A DNA stretch of 36,186 nucleotides from Chloroflexota bacterium (GTDB lineage Archaea; Iainarchaeota; Iainarchaeia; Iainarchaeales; GCA-2688035), in the NCBI GenBank assembly GCA_017610335.1, contig JAFCCG010000011.1, forward strand, positions 1 to 36,186, in the 5' to 3' direction. Position numbers and translations under genes: made by a program. Below, piece by piece: positions 29,415 to 36,186 of the stretch. The notes under the pieces were generated by a model. That model was not told the DNA's origin, did not search any database, and was given only the letters and a program-made list of their open reading frames with translations. Each line of letters opens with the position of its first letter. Position 1 is the first letter of the stretch.

Positions 29415-29972
29415 CTATTTTAGCATCTGTTCCAGTAAATTGCTTTTTGTTATTATTCCAACACTTTTGCCTTTTTCCACTACAAGAATTGCAGCATTAA
29501 AGTTGAGTAGCTGGCTTATTACAGAAATTGGGGTATTTGCCTGAATTGTTGGCAAAGCTTCTTCCATTGCCTCTTCTGCACTGGTCTTTTCAACATCTAT
29601 TCCAACGGTTGAATTGATTTTTGCAAGAATGCTTTTTTCTGAAATGCTTCCAACTTGTTTTCCTTTGTCTAAAACAGGTAATTGGCTTAATCCATATCTT
29701 TCCAATGCCTTTATTGCCTTTTTCAGACTTTCATCGGCTTTCACAAACCTTACAGGCTTTGTCATTACTTCTTTTGCCTGCTTTTCCTTTCCCAGTTTTA
29801 ATCTTGTAAGGCGGTCAAAAAGTCTTTTTGTTCTCCCATAGCTTGGTTCAATGTTTCCTGATTCAATTTTTGCAATAAGGCTCTGGCTTACGCTGCTTAA
29901 TTCAGCCAGTTGACTTTGTGTAAGACCTGCTGAAATTCTTCTGGCTTTTATCTCGTTTAAGTCCGGAAGCAT
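29415..29972 (-). CDS. Xre-type helix-turn-helix plus CBS-pair regulator
   Basis: The 185-residue protein joins an Xre HTH (IKARRISAGLTQSQLAELSS, then VSQSLIAKIESGNIEPSYGR, residues 8-47) to two CBS domains (VMTKPVRFVKADESLKKAIK; LPTIQANTPISVISQLLNFN). It matches archaeal COG3620-type regulators. CBS pairs often bind adenosyl ligands such as AMP, ATP or SAM. It is divergent from metK across 136 bp, so control of SAM synthesis in response to an adenosyl ligand is plausible but not shown. A TATA-like stretch is at about 29982-30000 on this strand. Confidence 0.85.
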   Translation of the reverse strand: MLPDLNEIKARRISAGLTQSQLAELSSVSQSLIAKIESGNIEPSYGRTKRLFDRLTRLKLGKEKQAKEVMTKPVRFVKADESLKKAIKALERYGLSQLPVLDKGKQVGSISEKSILAKINSTVGIDVEKTSAEEAMEEALPTIQANTPISVISQLLNFNAAILVVEKGKSVGIITKSNLLEQMLK

Positions 29973-30108
29973 AGGATGATATATGTACCAAAAAGGCTTT
30001 TAATCTTATTCTAATCGGAATAATTAAGGCATTTTGCAATTACTTAAAAACATTGTCTTATTCTTTTTCTTAAAATAATGGATTAATTTTTTTGGAGTTG
30101 ATGAGCAA

Positions 30109-31272
30109 ATGAGAACAGGTAACGGAAAGTATCTTTTTACAAGCGAGGCAATGACTGAAGGTCACCCTGACAAGGTTGCAGACCAGATTAGTGATGCTGT
30201 CTTGGACGAGATAATCAAGGACGACCCAACGGCAAGGGTTGCCTGTGAAACAATGACTGGAATGGGTTTTGTTGTCATAACAGGCGAAATAACCACTAAG
30301 ACATATGTAAACGTGCAAAAAATTGCAAGGCAAGTGATAAAGGAAATTGGATATGACAACCCAAAGTATGGGTTTGATTACCAGACTGTTGGGGTTCTGA
30401 CCTCAATTCACGAGCAAAGCCCTGACATTGCAATGGGCGTTAACGAGAAAGAGGGCGAGGGCGGAGCAGGAGACCAGGGAATGATGTCTGGTTACGCAAC
30501 GAACGAAACCCCTGAATTAATGCCTGCCCCAATAATGTATGCACACAAGCTTGCGATGAAGCTTACAGAGGTAAGGAAGAACGGTACTTTGAAATACTTG
30601 AGGCCTGACGGAAAGACACAGGTTACTATTGAGTATGAAACCAACAAGCCAAAGAGGATTACCGCTGTAGTTGTTGCAGCACAGCACGACCCTGACGTAG
30701 AGCTTGAAAAGCTCAGAGAAGACATTAAAGAAAAAGTCATAAAACCTGTTTGCGGAGATCTTCTTGCAGATGACACAAAATACCTTATTAACAACACAGG
30801 TAGGTTTGTTATGGGCGGTCCTGTGGCAGACACCGGGTGCACTGGAAGGAAAATAATTGTTGACACATACGGCGGAGTAGGCAATCACGGTGGAGGTGCC
30901 TTTTCAGGAAAGGACCCTACAAAAGTTGACAGGTCAGCTGCCTATATGGCAAGGCATATTGCCAAAAACATTGTCAAAGCAGGTTTGGCAGACAGGGCAG
31001 AGATTCAGATTTCCTATGCAATTGGAAGCAGGGAGCCTGTAAGTCTTTTCATTGACCTGCATGGAACCCACAAAGTTGACCCAAAAAAGATTCACGAGGC
31101 AGTAAAGAAGATGTTTGATTTGAGACCAAGTGAAATAATAAAATATCTTGACCTGAGAAGGCCAATCTTCAGAAGAGCCTGTGTTTATGGTCACTTTGGT
31201 CACGAAGACGAAATCTTCACGTGGGAAAAAACTGATAGGGCTGATGAATTAAAAAAGGAATGCGGGCTTTAA
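30109..31272 (+). CDS. metK: S-adenosylmethionine synthetase, bacterial-type
   Basis: The 387-residue enzyme makes SAM from ATP and methionine. It matches the bacterial/eukaryotic MetK family closely: [18 protein letters not shown] near the N-terminus, [49 protein letters not shown], and [20 protein letters not shown], including the ATP- and metal-binding residues. Length equals that of bacterial enzymes. Archaea typically use a very divergent MAT, so this gene points to transfer from bacteria, as seen in some DPANN lineages. GGAG lies nine nt before the ATG. Two candidate terminators follow the gene. GC content looks higher than in the neighbours. Confidence 0.95.
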   Translation: MRTGNGKYLFTSEAMTEGHPDKVADQISDAVLDEIIKDDPTARVACETMTGMGFVVITGEITTKTYVNVQKIARQVIKEIGYDNPKYGFDYQTVGVLTSIHEQSPDIAMGVNEKEGEGGAGDQGMMSGYATNETPELMPAPIMYAHKLAMKLTEVRKNGTLKYLRPDGKTQVTIEYETNKPKRITAVVVAAQHDPDVELEKLREDIKEKVIKPVCGDLLADDTKYLINNTGRFVMGGPVADTGCTGRKIIVDTYGGVGNHGGGAFSGKDPTKVDRSAAYMARHIAKNIVKAGLADRAEIQISYAIGSREPVSLFIDLHGTHKVDPKKIHEAVKKMFDLRPSEIIKYLDLRRPIFRRACVYGHFGHEDEIFTWEKTDRADELKKECGL

Positions 31273-31286
31273 AAGCCTTTTTTTTT
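31265..31286 (+). terminator. Terminator 1 of metK
   Basis: A short GGCT/AGCC stem overlaps the metK stop codon and is followed by nine T residues (31278-31286), a typical archaeal termination signal. Confidence 0.45.
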
Positions 31287-31316
31287 CTTTGTGGAAAAAA
31301 AAGCCTTGGGAAAAAA

Positions 31317-31351
31317 GCCAAATTGCCTTGTAATTTGGCAACCCGTTTTTT
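31317..31351 (+). terminator. Hairpin plus T-run between metK and the YbaK-like gene
   Basis: GCCAAATT (31317-31324) pairs perfectly with AATTTGGC (31332-31339) around a seven-nt loop, and a six-T run follows at 31346-31351. Confidence 0.5.
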
Positions 31352-31355
31352 CCTT

Positions 31356-31386
31356 TCTCTTTTATATTATTCTCTTTTATATAATT
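31356..31386 (+). promoter_or_regulatory. Tandemly duplicated TATA box of the YbaK-like gene
   Basis: TCTCTTTTATATTAT (31356-31370) is repeated directly as TCTCTTTTATATAAT (31371-31385). The second TATA lies about 28 nt before the ATG at 31409, and AGGTGG is at about 31394-31399. Confidence 0.55.
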
Positions 31387-31408
31387 ACTATATAGGTGGT
31401 TTGAAAAA

Positions 31409-31810
31409 ATGCTTGAAGATTTTATTAAAGCAAACAATTTGCAGGCAAGAATTCTGTCAATTCCTGTAAAAGCGCCTACAATTAAATGTCAGCTTTTTAG
31501 ATGCGATGATGTTGATGTTTTGGCAATATATTTTGCGTCAAAAGAAATTGACTTAAAAAAGCTTGCAAAAGCTGTTGGAGCAAAAGAAGCAAATTCAATT
31601 GCGCTGGAAAAAGCAGAGGACATAACAGGTTATGATTTTGAATTTATGCCCCCTGTTTCAATTTATGGTGTAAAAGCAGTTGTTGATTCAAAGCTTGCAG
31701 CTGTTGAAAAGGTAAAATGCCTTATTAGTGCTGAACAAGTTCTTGAAATAACTTTGAAAGAAATTGTTGAAGCAAATGATGATATAATTGAAGCAGAGAT
31801 AACAAAATAG
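31409..31810 (+). CDS. YbaK/ProX-family aminoacyl-tRNA deacylase-like protein
   Basis: The 133-residue protein has the fold signature of the YbaK/prolyl-tRNA editing group: NNLQARILSIPVKAPTIKCQ, VDVLAIYFASKEIDLKKLAK, GAKEANSIALEKAEDITGYD, MPPVSIYGVKAVVDSKLAAV and ISAEQVLEITLKEIVEANDD. Such enzymes hydrolyse mischarged aminoacyl-tRNAs in the cytoplasm. It is free-standing, with no synthetase domain fused. The lysine normally found in these proteins may correspond to K47 or K50. The exact tRNA specificity cannot be told. A 16-bp near-perfect repeat (AGATAACAAAATAGAT) overlaps its stop and recurs 20 bp downstream. Confidence 0.8.
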   Translation: MLEDFIKANNLQARILSIPVKAPTIKCQLFRCDDVDVLAIYFASKEIDLKKLAKAVGAKEANSIALEKAEDITGYDFEFMPPVSIYGVKAVVDSKLAAVEKVKCLISAEQVLEITLKEIVEANDDIIEAEITK

Positions 31811-31832
31811 ATATAAAGATAACACAATAGAT
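31797..31832 (+). repeat. 16-bp direct repeats at the end of the YbaK-like gene
   Basis: AGATAACAAAATAGAT (31797-31812) and AGATAACACAATAGAT (31817-31832) differ at one base. The first copy includes the stop codon. Confidence 0.5.
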
Positions 31833-31900
31833 GCAGGCATTATATACTTGCTTCAGAGATAACAATTTGATTTTTAAAAACAACCCTACTTTGTTACACT

Positions 31901-32569
31901 ATGCTTCTTGACTTGCATGTACACAGCAAATATAGCGAAGACAGCGTTTCAAAGCCAAGTGATTTGGTTCAAAAGGCTGCTGAAAAAGGTTTTGGCTTCG
32001 CAACAACAGACCACGATAATTGCAACAGCTGGCAGGAATTCAAAAAACTTGGCAAAAAGTTCAATGTGCCAATTGTTTTTGGAACAGAAATAAAGGCACA
32101 CAAGGGCGAAAAGCTTTTGGGCGATTTGCTTTGCCTTTTTTTAAAAAAGCCAGTTGTAACAAAGGATTTTTTTGAAGCAGTTGAGTTAACACATGCACAG
32201 GGTGGAATTGTTGCTCCTGCTCATCCATTTGACCTTATGAGAAAGCCTCTTCTAAGAGGCTGGGGAGACGAACTTCCAAGAGTTAAAAAACATCTTGATG
32301 CACTAGAAGTTTTTAACAGCAGAACAATTGTGAAAAAATTCAACAGTAGAGCAAAACGATTTGCAAAAGAAAACAAGCTTCCAATGATTTGCGGTTCTGA
32401 TGCTCATACTTCCAAAGAACTTGGAAATTCTTTTACTGAAGTAAAGGCAAAAAATCTTGACGAGGCAAAGGCCGAAATTATAGCTGGAAGGACAAGATTG
32501 CATTGTCACAGTTCCTCTGTTATCGTTCATTCTTATTCGACAATGGCAAAACTTGGTTTGAAAAAATAA
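31901..32569 (+). CDS. PHP-domain metal-dependent hydrolase
   Basis: The 222-residue protein has the PHP motifs DLHVHSKYSEDS (residues 4-15), TTDHDN, FGTEIKA, GGIVAPAHPFD and GSDAHTSKEL, which gather histidines and aspartates around two or three metals. PHP enzymes are phosphoesterases or nucleases; the COG0613/COG1387-type members act on nucleotides or sugar phosphates. The ATG is about 26 nt after a TTTTTAAAAA TATA-like stretch and has no ribosome site, so it is probably leaderless. The substrate is unknown. It lies 33 bp before the tRNA-binding protein gene in the same orientation. Confidence 0.85.
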   Translation: MLLDLHVHSKYSEDSVSKPSDLVQKAAEKGFGFATTDHDNCNSWQEFKKLGKKFNVPIVFGTEIKAHKGEKLLGDLLCLFLKKPVVTKDFFEAVELTHAQGGIVAPAHPFDLMRKPLLRGWGDELPRVKKHLDALEVFNSRTIVKKFNSRAKRFAKENKLPMICGSDAHTSKELGNSFTEVKAKNLDEAKAEIIAGRTRLHCHSSSVIVHSYSTMAKLGLKK

Positions 32570-32602
32570 GGTGTGTGTCAAAAATAAAACGAGGTAGTAA
32601 AA

Positions 32603-32926
32603 ATGATTAGTTTTCAGGACTGGCAAAAGTCAGAATTAAAAGTTGCAAAAATTATTGTAGCAGAAGACATCTCTGGCAAGGACAAACTCTACAAAATTCA
32701 AATAGACCTTGGCTCGGAGCAAAGGCAAATTATTGCAGGAATAAAACCATTTTATGAAAAAGAAGAATTGAAGGGCAAAAGCATTATTGTTGTTGCAAAC
32801 CTTGAGCCAGCAAAGTTTGCAGGACTTGAAAGTCAGGCAATGCTGTTGGCAGCCAAGGCCAAAGACGGAAAGTACAAGCTTGTTTCAATTGACGATTCTG
32901 TTGAAGCCGGAACAAGTGTTGAGTGA
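32603..32926 (+). CDS. tRNA-binding OB-fold protein (MetRS C-terminal/Trbp111-like)
   Basis: The 107-residue protein matches the free-standing tRNA-binding domain: SELKVAKIIVAEDISGKDKL, YKIQIDLGSEQRQIIAGIKP, KGKSIIVVANLEPAKFAGLE and SQAMLLAAKAKDGKYKLVSI. In archaea this domain is often a separate subunit that aids methionyl-tRNA synthetase; bacterial equivalents are MetG C-terminal domains, CsaA and Trbp111. It probably binds the tRNA elbow as a homodimer. GAGGTAG is a fitting ribosome binding site. The catalytic MetRS is not in the window. Confidence 0.88.
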   Translation: MISFQDWQKSELKVAKIIVAEDISGKDKLYKIQIDLGSEQRQIIAGIKPFYEKEELKGKSIIVVANLEPAKFAGLESQAMLLAAKAKDGKYKLVSIDDSVEAGTSVE

Positions 32927-32969
32927 ACAGTCTCAATTTCCTAAAATAGCAGGCTTGTAATTTTTTTGT

Positions 32970-34121
32970 TTAAAACAACAGGCTTGTAATATACGGCAAT
33001 GCAATCACTGTTCCAATTAGGCTTCCGATATTTGCAAAAGCCGTAACCATTAAAATTTTTGTAACCCTGTTGTGTGTCATTTCCATAATTCCGCTCATTT
33101 TTGGTAATTGCTCAAAGTCGTCAACTTTTGGAGGCCGCATTTTTAATTCAACAAGTCCTGCAATCCATCCTGCAGCAAAAGCAGGGTGTAATGAAGTAAA
33201 CGGTGCTGCAATAAATGCTGCCAGAATTGAAAACGGGTGTGCTCTTGCAAGTGCTGCCCCCAGAGCTGAAAGGATTCCGTTAATCAGGAACCACATTAAA
33301 AGCATGTCAAGTGCTATGTCAACTCCTTTTATATAAATTCCAAATGCAAGAACGCCGATAAAAACTATTGGAACAAGGTATTTCAAAAAGCTAATCCAGC
33401 TTCTTTTTTTCTTAACTGTAAGTAATGGCCTTATGTCTCTTGGTTTATCAAGATATTTTTTAATTCCTTCTAAATGTCCTGCTCCGACAACAGCAACAAT
33501 TTTTTTTGCCTTTATTCCGAGAATTTTATTTGCAATAACTATATCTCTTTCGTCAACCAAAACTTCTTTTACTGAGGGAAGTTCTTTGCCTAATTGTTGC
33601 ATTAATGCATTTAACATATCTTTTTCTTTGAGTTTTTCAATAGTTTTTGCATCAAGCGTTTGTCCAAATCCAAAAAATCCTCCAAGAATGCTGTATCCCA
33701 TTTTTGCCTTTTCAATAATTCCCATTTTGTTAAGGGCTCTTTTAAGAGTGACTCTTACATCTCTGTCCAGAAGTGCTATTGGAATTTTTTTTCCTGCAGC
33801 AATCTTTACCGCCTCAAGCATTTCACTTCCTGGTTTTACTCCGAGGTCGTCTCCAATCTGTCTTTGCAGGTTTGCCAAAAGAATGTTTAAAAGAAACAAG
33901 TATGTTTTTCCTTCTTTGATTATTTGCCCCAAATCCATCTGTTGCCATTTTTTACCCTGCTTTAGCTGGTGCAATCTTTGCAAATCAAGTTCTATTCCAA
34001 CAACGTCCGGAATTTCTTTTTCAATGGTTTGGCTGACAAGGTCTATGCTTTCCTTACTTACATGGGCAGTTCCAACAAGTATAATTTCCTTCTCTCCAAT
34101 CCTGATTTTTTCAACAAGCAA
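32970..34121 (-). CDS. TraB/PrgY-family membrane protein
   Basis: The 383-residue protein has the TraB domain: GTAHVSKESIDLV (residues 17-29), VVGIELDLQRLHQL, IALLDRDVRVTLKRALNKMG, VLVDERDIVIANKI and VGAGHLEGIKKYL. Four or so C-terminal membrane segments follow (LVPIVFIGVLAFGIYIK; ALDMLLMWFLINGILSALGA; AAFIAAPFTSLHPAFAAGWI; TAFANIGSLIGTVIALPYIT). The family, related to EreA/ChaN-like metalloproteases, inhibits pheromone activity in Enterococcus; its archaeal role is unknown. The start is TTG at 34121, five nt after a GTGAT ribosome site. TTAATTAAACC at about 34154-34164 is TATA-like on this strand and may be shared with the divergent small zinc gene. Confidence 0.85.
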   Translation of the reverse strand: MLVEKIRIGEKEIILVGTAHVSKESIDLVSQTIEKEIPDVVGIELDLQRLHQLKQGKKWQQMDLGQIIKEGKTYLFLLNILLANLQRQIGDDLGVKPGSEMLEAVKIAAGKKIPIALLDRDVRVTLKRALNKMGIIEKAKMGYSILGGFFGFGQTLDAKTIEKLKEKDMLNALMQQLGKELPSVKEVLVDERDIVIANKILGIKAKKIVAVVGAGHLEGIKKYLDKPRDIRPLLTVKKKRSWISFLKYLVPIVFIGVLAFGIYIKGVDIALDMLLMWFLINGILSALGAALARAHPFSILAAFIAAPFTSLHPAFAAGWIAGLVELKMRPPKVDDFEQLPKMSGIMEMTHNRVTKILMVTAFANIGSLIGTVIALPYITSLLF

Positions 34122-34200
34122 GCCAAATCACTAGATTAATAGAAAAGGAAAAGGTTTAATTAAAAATGGGTTTGCATAGTATTATTGCTAAGGTGTGATA

Positions 34201-34374
34201 ATGGCAAATGAATTAAGCAAAAAGCTTTTGGATATTCTTGCATGCCCCAAATGCAGGGGAAATTTAATGCATGAAAAGGCAAAATCGCGCTTAACATGCA
34301 AAAAATGCAGGCTTGCCTACCGCATTGAAGAAGGCATTCCAATAATGCTTGTGGAAGAAGCTGAAAAAATCTGA
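34201..34374 (+). CDS. Trm112/YcaR-like small zinc-binding protein
   Basis: The 57-residue product MANELSKKLLDILACPKCRG then NLMHEK.. ends with LTCKKCRLAYRIEEGIPIML VEEAEKI. Its LLDILACPKC and GIPIML motifs and two CxxC pairs match the Trm112p-like family, which in archaea and eukaryotes activates several SAM-dependent methyltransferases acting on tRNA, rRNA and release factors. GGTGTGAT precedes the ATG by two to five nt. A TATA-like TTTAATTAAAA lies at about 34155-34165. The partner methyltransferase is not obvious here; the one at 20186 is a possible but unproven candidate. Confidence 0.8.
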   Translation: MANELSKKLLDILACPKCRGNLMHEKAKSRLTCKKCRLAYRIEEGIPIMLVEEAEKI

Positions 34375-34417
34375 CAAGAGAAAAAGCTTTTTAAGCCAGA
34401 CAATCTAATTTTATTGC

Positions 34418-35116
34418 ATGCAAAAGCGCAAAACTCCAAAGCCTGTGAGAGAACCGGTTCCCAAAAGGCAAAAGGCGGCCAAAAAGCCTAAGTCAATTGT
34501 CATAGAAGTAAAGCCTTTGCCAAAGGCACTTGTTAAAAGGCTCGAAAAGGCGGCTCCAGTGATTGAGAAACTGCTCGGTTCTATGAAAAACATTGATCAC
34601 CGTAAAAAACTGTTGCTAGAGATTTTTGGCTCTTTTGGATTTATTCCCAAAAATCTTCCAAAAAAAAACATTACTATTTATGGAAGAAGGGTTAGGCAGA
34701 TGAATATTAAAAGAAACTTTCCTGGGGTGCAGCTCGCAATTAAAGCTAATCACTTTTTAACATCAAACGAAGTAATTGATAATGTAAAATTGTGGGTTGC
34801 ACATCATAATAGCAGATATAAAAATTCAGATTATTTCCTTTTGAAGCCTATTGCTGTTGCAATAAGTGGCACGCTTATAGCAATGCCCAAAATAGATGCG
34901 CCAAATGTAAAAGAAATACTCAACAAAAAGCAGCAAACAACTAGAGGATGGCAATTTTTTAACAAACTCAACAAAAATTTTGGCGTTACAAAAGCCAATC
35001 TCGAAGAACAACAAAATCTTGTTAGAGTAAGAACTGGCATTTTGTCAGGAAACATCTGGCTTCTTGGATTTAAAAATGGAAAATTCGTTTTTATGGCAAT
35101 GCCTGATTATCTTTAA
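34418..35116 (+). CDS. Unknown basic protein, 232 residues
   Basis: The N-terminal 30 residues are very basic and proline-rich (MQKRKTPKPVREPVPKRQKA). The rest is a mixed alpha/beta domain (IYGRRVRQMNIKRNFPGVQL; SDYFLLKPIAVAISGTLIAM; NLVRVRTGILSGNIWLLGFK; NGKFVFMAMPDYL). I recognise no family, catalytic motif, signal peptide or membrane span. The GNIWLLGFKNGKFVFMAMPD end is vaguely like the final strands of kinase C-lobes, but the upstream motifs are absent. A TATA-like CTTTTTAAGCC lies about 30 nt ahead of the ATG. It follows the Trm112-like gene by 43 bp and converges with pyrG four bp away. Confidence 0.65.
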   Translation: MQKRKTPKPVREPVPKRQKAAKKPKSIVIEVKPLPKALVKRLEKAAPVIEKLLGSMKNIDHRKKLLLEIFGSFGFIPKNLPKKNITIYGRRVRQMNIKRNFPGVQLAIKANHFLTSNEVIDNVKLWVAHHNSRYKNSDYFLLKPIAVAISGTLIAMPKIDAPNVKEILNKKQQTTRGWQFFNKLNKNFGVTKANLEEQQNLVRVRTGILSGNIWLLGFKNGKFVFMAMPDYL

Positions 35117-35120
35117 TAGC

Positions 35121-36186
35121 CTATTTTTCCGAAGCTTTTTTTACAAATTCCAAAAACAGTTCATCCGGATGCAATGGCCTGCTTGTCAATTCTGGATGGT
35201 ATTGTGTTGCCATCATAAACTTTTGTTTTGGAATTTCAAGAATCTGCATTATTGGCACTTTTGGGGCTTTGCCGCTGAACACAATTCCCTTTTCCTCAAA
35301 CTGCTTGATGTATTCTGGATTGCATTCAAACCTGTGCCTGAACCTGCGCCTTATAGTTTTTGCATTGCCGTGAAGTTTTGAAGCAATTGTTCCTTCAATA
35401 ATTTCAACATTCCGGCCTCCCAAGCGCATGCTTCCGCCCAAACCCTCTATCTTTCTTTGTTCTGGAAGAAGACAAATAACAGGTTCTTTTGTTTTTGGAT
35501 CAAATTCTGTACTGTTTGCGTTTCTTAATTCAAGAACATTTCTTGCAAACTCAATTAATGCAATCTGGAATCCGAGACAGAGTCCAAGATATGGGATATT
35601 ATTTTCCCTGCAGTATTTTGCCATTGCAATTTTGCCTTCAACGCCTCTTGTTCCAAATCCGCCTGGTACAATTACTCCGTCAACGCCCTTCATTTGCTTT
35701 TTCAGCAAATCATTTTTTTCTTCAAGATTTGTTGTGTCAATCCATTTGGCTTTTACAGGTCTGTTAAGCTTAAAGCTGCAGTGTTCAAGTGCTTTCAGGA
35801 TGCTGATATAGGCGTCTGAAGAGCCTGTGTATTTTCCTGCAATTGCAATCATAACAGGTTTTGCTTTTCCCTGAATGCTTGTTTTTTTGCTCCATTCTTT
35901 CAAAGCAGTATTTCCGTTTGTTTTGAATTTTTTTTCAATATTTAAAGTCTTTAAAACTGTTTCATCAAAACCTTTTTCTCTTAGCTTAAGTGGCAGACCA
36001 TAAATGTTGCTTACGTCATGTACTCCAAAAACATTTTCTTTTGGAATATTGATGTAAAGGCTCATTTTTTCCCTAATGCTTTCCTGCAATTTTGTCTGGC
36101 TTCTGCATACAATAACAGAGGGTTGAATTCCCATTGCAAGTAGTCTTTTGATTCCAAGCTGTGCTGCTTTGCTTTTTTGCTCTCCT
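35121..36186 (-). CDS. pyrG: CTP synthase, C-terminal part (5' end beyond window)
   Basis: The frame runs off the right edge; about 355 residues are seen. The N-terminal piece (GEQKSKAAQLGIKRLLAMGI, then QPSVIVCRSQTKLQ; KMSLYINIPKENVFGVHDVS; NIYGLPLKL) is the end of the amidoligase domain, matching TKPTQHSVxxLxxxGIxPD in other CTP synthases. The remainder is the class I glutamine amidotransferase domain: GVDGVIVPGGFGTRGVEGK, the nucleophile in YLGLCLGFQ, and the His-Glu pair in QYHPELTSRPLHPDELFLEF. The enzyme converts UTP to CTP with glutamine and ATP. KSKAAQ replaces the usual KTKPTQ at the substrate-binding loop. It converges with the unknown gene ending at 35116. Confidence 0.93.
   Translation of the reverse strand, partial: GEQKSKAAQLGIKRLLAMGIQPSVIVCRSQTKLQESIREKMSLYINIPKENVFGVHDVSNIYGLPLKLREKGFDETVLKTLNIEKKFKTNGNTALKEWSKKTSIQGKAKPVMIAIAGKYTGSSDAYISILKALEHCSFKLNRPVKAKWIDTTNLEEKNDLLKKQMKGVDGVIVPGGFGTRGVEGKIAMAKYCRENNIPYLGLCLGFQIALIEFARNVLELRNANSTEFDPKTKEPVICLLPEQRKIEGLGGSMRLGGRNVEIIEGTIASKLHGNAKTIRRRFRHRFECNPEYIKQFEEKGIVFSGKAPKVPIMQILEIPKQKFMMATQYHPELTSRPLHPDELFLEFVKKASEK

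Noticed and set aside
34201-35116. Trm112-like gene and the following unknown gene as a methyltransferase pair
   Set aside because: The second protein has no SAM-binding motif.
1-36186. CRISPR arrays, rRNA or tRNA genes
   Set aside because: No regularly spaced repeats and no cloverleaf with a GTTCRANYC T-arm were found in the gaps; GGTTCAAATC at about 22165 lies within a coding region.

Overview
The window reads as a chromosomal segment of a small-genome archaeon, most likely of the DPANN group; the phylum is not resolvable by eye. Archaeal marks are an archaeal-type tryptophanyl-tRNA synthetase, a tRNA-splicing endonuclease, a histone, a class III signal-peptide pilin, a RecA/KaiC-family ATPase, a COG2112-type kinase, a TraB-family membrane protein, TATA boxes 25-30 nt upstream of start codons (often apparently leaderless genes), and AGGTGAT-type ribosome binding sites. 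The DNA is AT-rich and genes are tightly packed. Bacterial-type genes (MetK, an ABC-F ATPase) suggest inter-domain transfer.

Layout. 1-7.6 kb: a truncated DUF4143-like ATPase, then a carbohydrate group (family 2 glycosyltransferase, polysaccharide pyruvyl transferase family, GH63-like glycosidase, GH130-like phosphorylase) interleaved with a KaiC-like ATPase, a small kinase, an acidic micro-ORF and a histone-fold/coiled-coil protein. 7.6-10.2 kb: an ABC-F ATPase island with two small unknown genes, flanked by imperfect direct repeats. 10.2-14.1 kb: a defence/toxin-rich stretch: a headless PIN remnant, an RHH/RelE-like pair, an MNT/HEPN pair and a Fic protein. These modules are separated by a dispersed repeat with core GGCGGACTGAGG, giving a cassette-like arrangement. 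14.1-16.2 kb: small membrane proteins, a pilin, a histone with a short third helix, and a zinc-ribbon/AbrB protein.

16.2-21.8 kb: divergent endA and trpS, an overlapping Usp-like/AbrB-like pair, an RHH operon with a striking triple-palindrome operator, a methyltransferase and a thioredoxin-reductase-like enzyme. 21.9-24.5 kb: two more antitoxin/toxin pairs, one of them convergent and overlapping, around a secreted unknown protein. 24.6-29.3 kb: a three-gene operon of signal-peptide-bearing, membrane-anchored beta-sandwich proteins, probably a surface assembly. 29.4-36.2 kb: housekeeping genes: an Xre-CBS regulator, bacterial-type metK, a YbaK-like deacylase, a PHP hydrolase, a tRNA-binding OB-fold protein, a TraB-family protein, a Trm112-like zinc protein, an unknown basic protein, and pyrG running off the right edge.

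The most notable observations are the repeat-delimited toxin cassettes, two different unusual histone-fold proteins, a glycosidase whose usual N-terminal motif lies near its C-terminus, a glycosyltransferase missing its first nucleotide-binding element, and several antitoxin-type genes with palindromic operators and TTG starts. No CRISPR array, rRNA, tRNA or transposase was seen.
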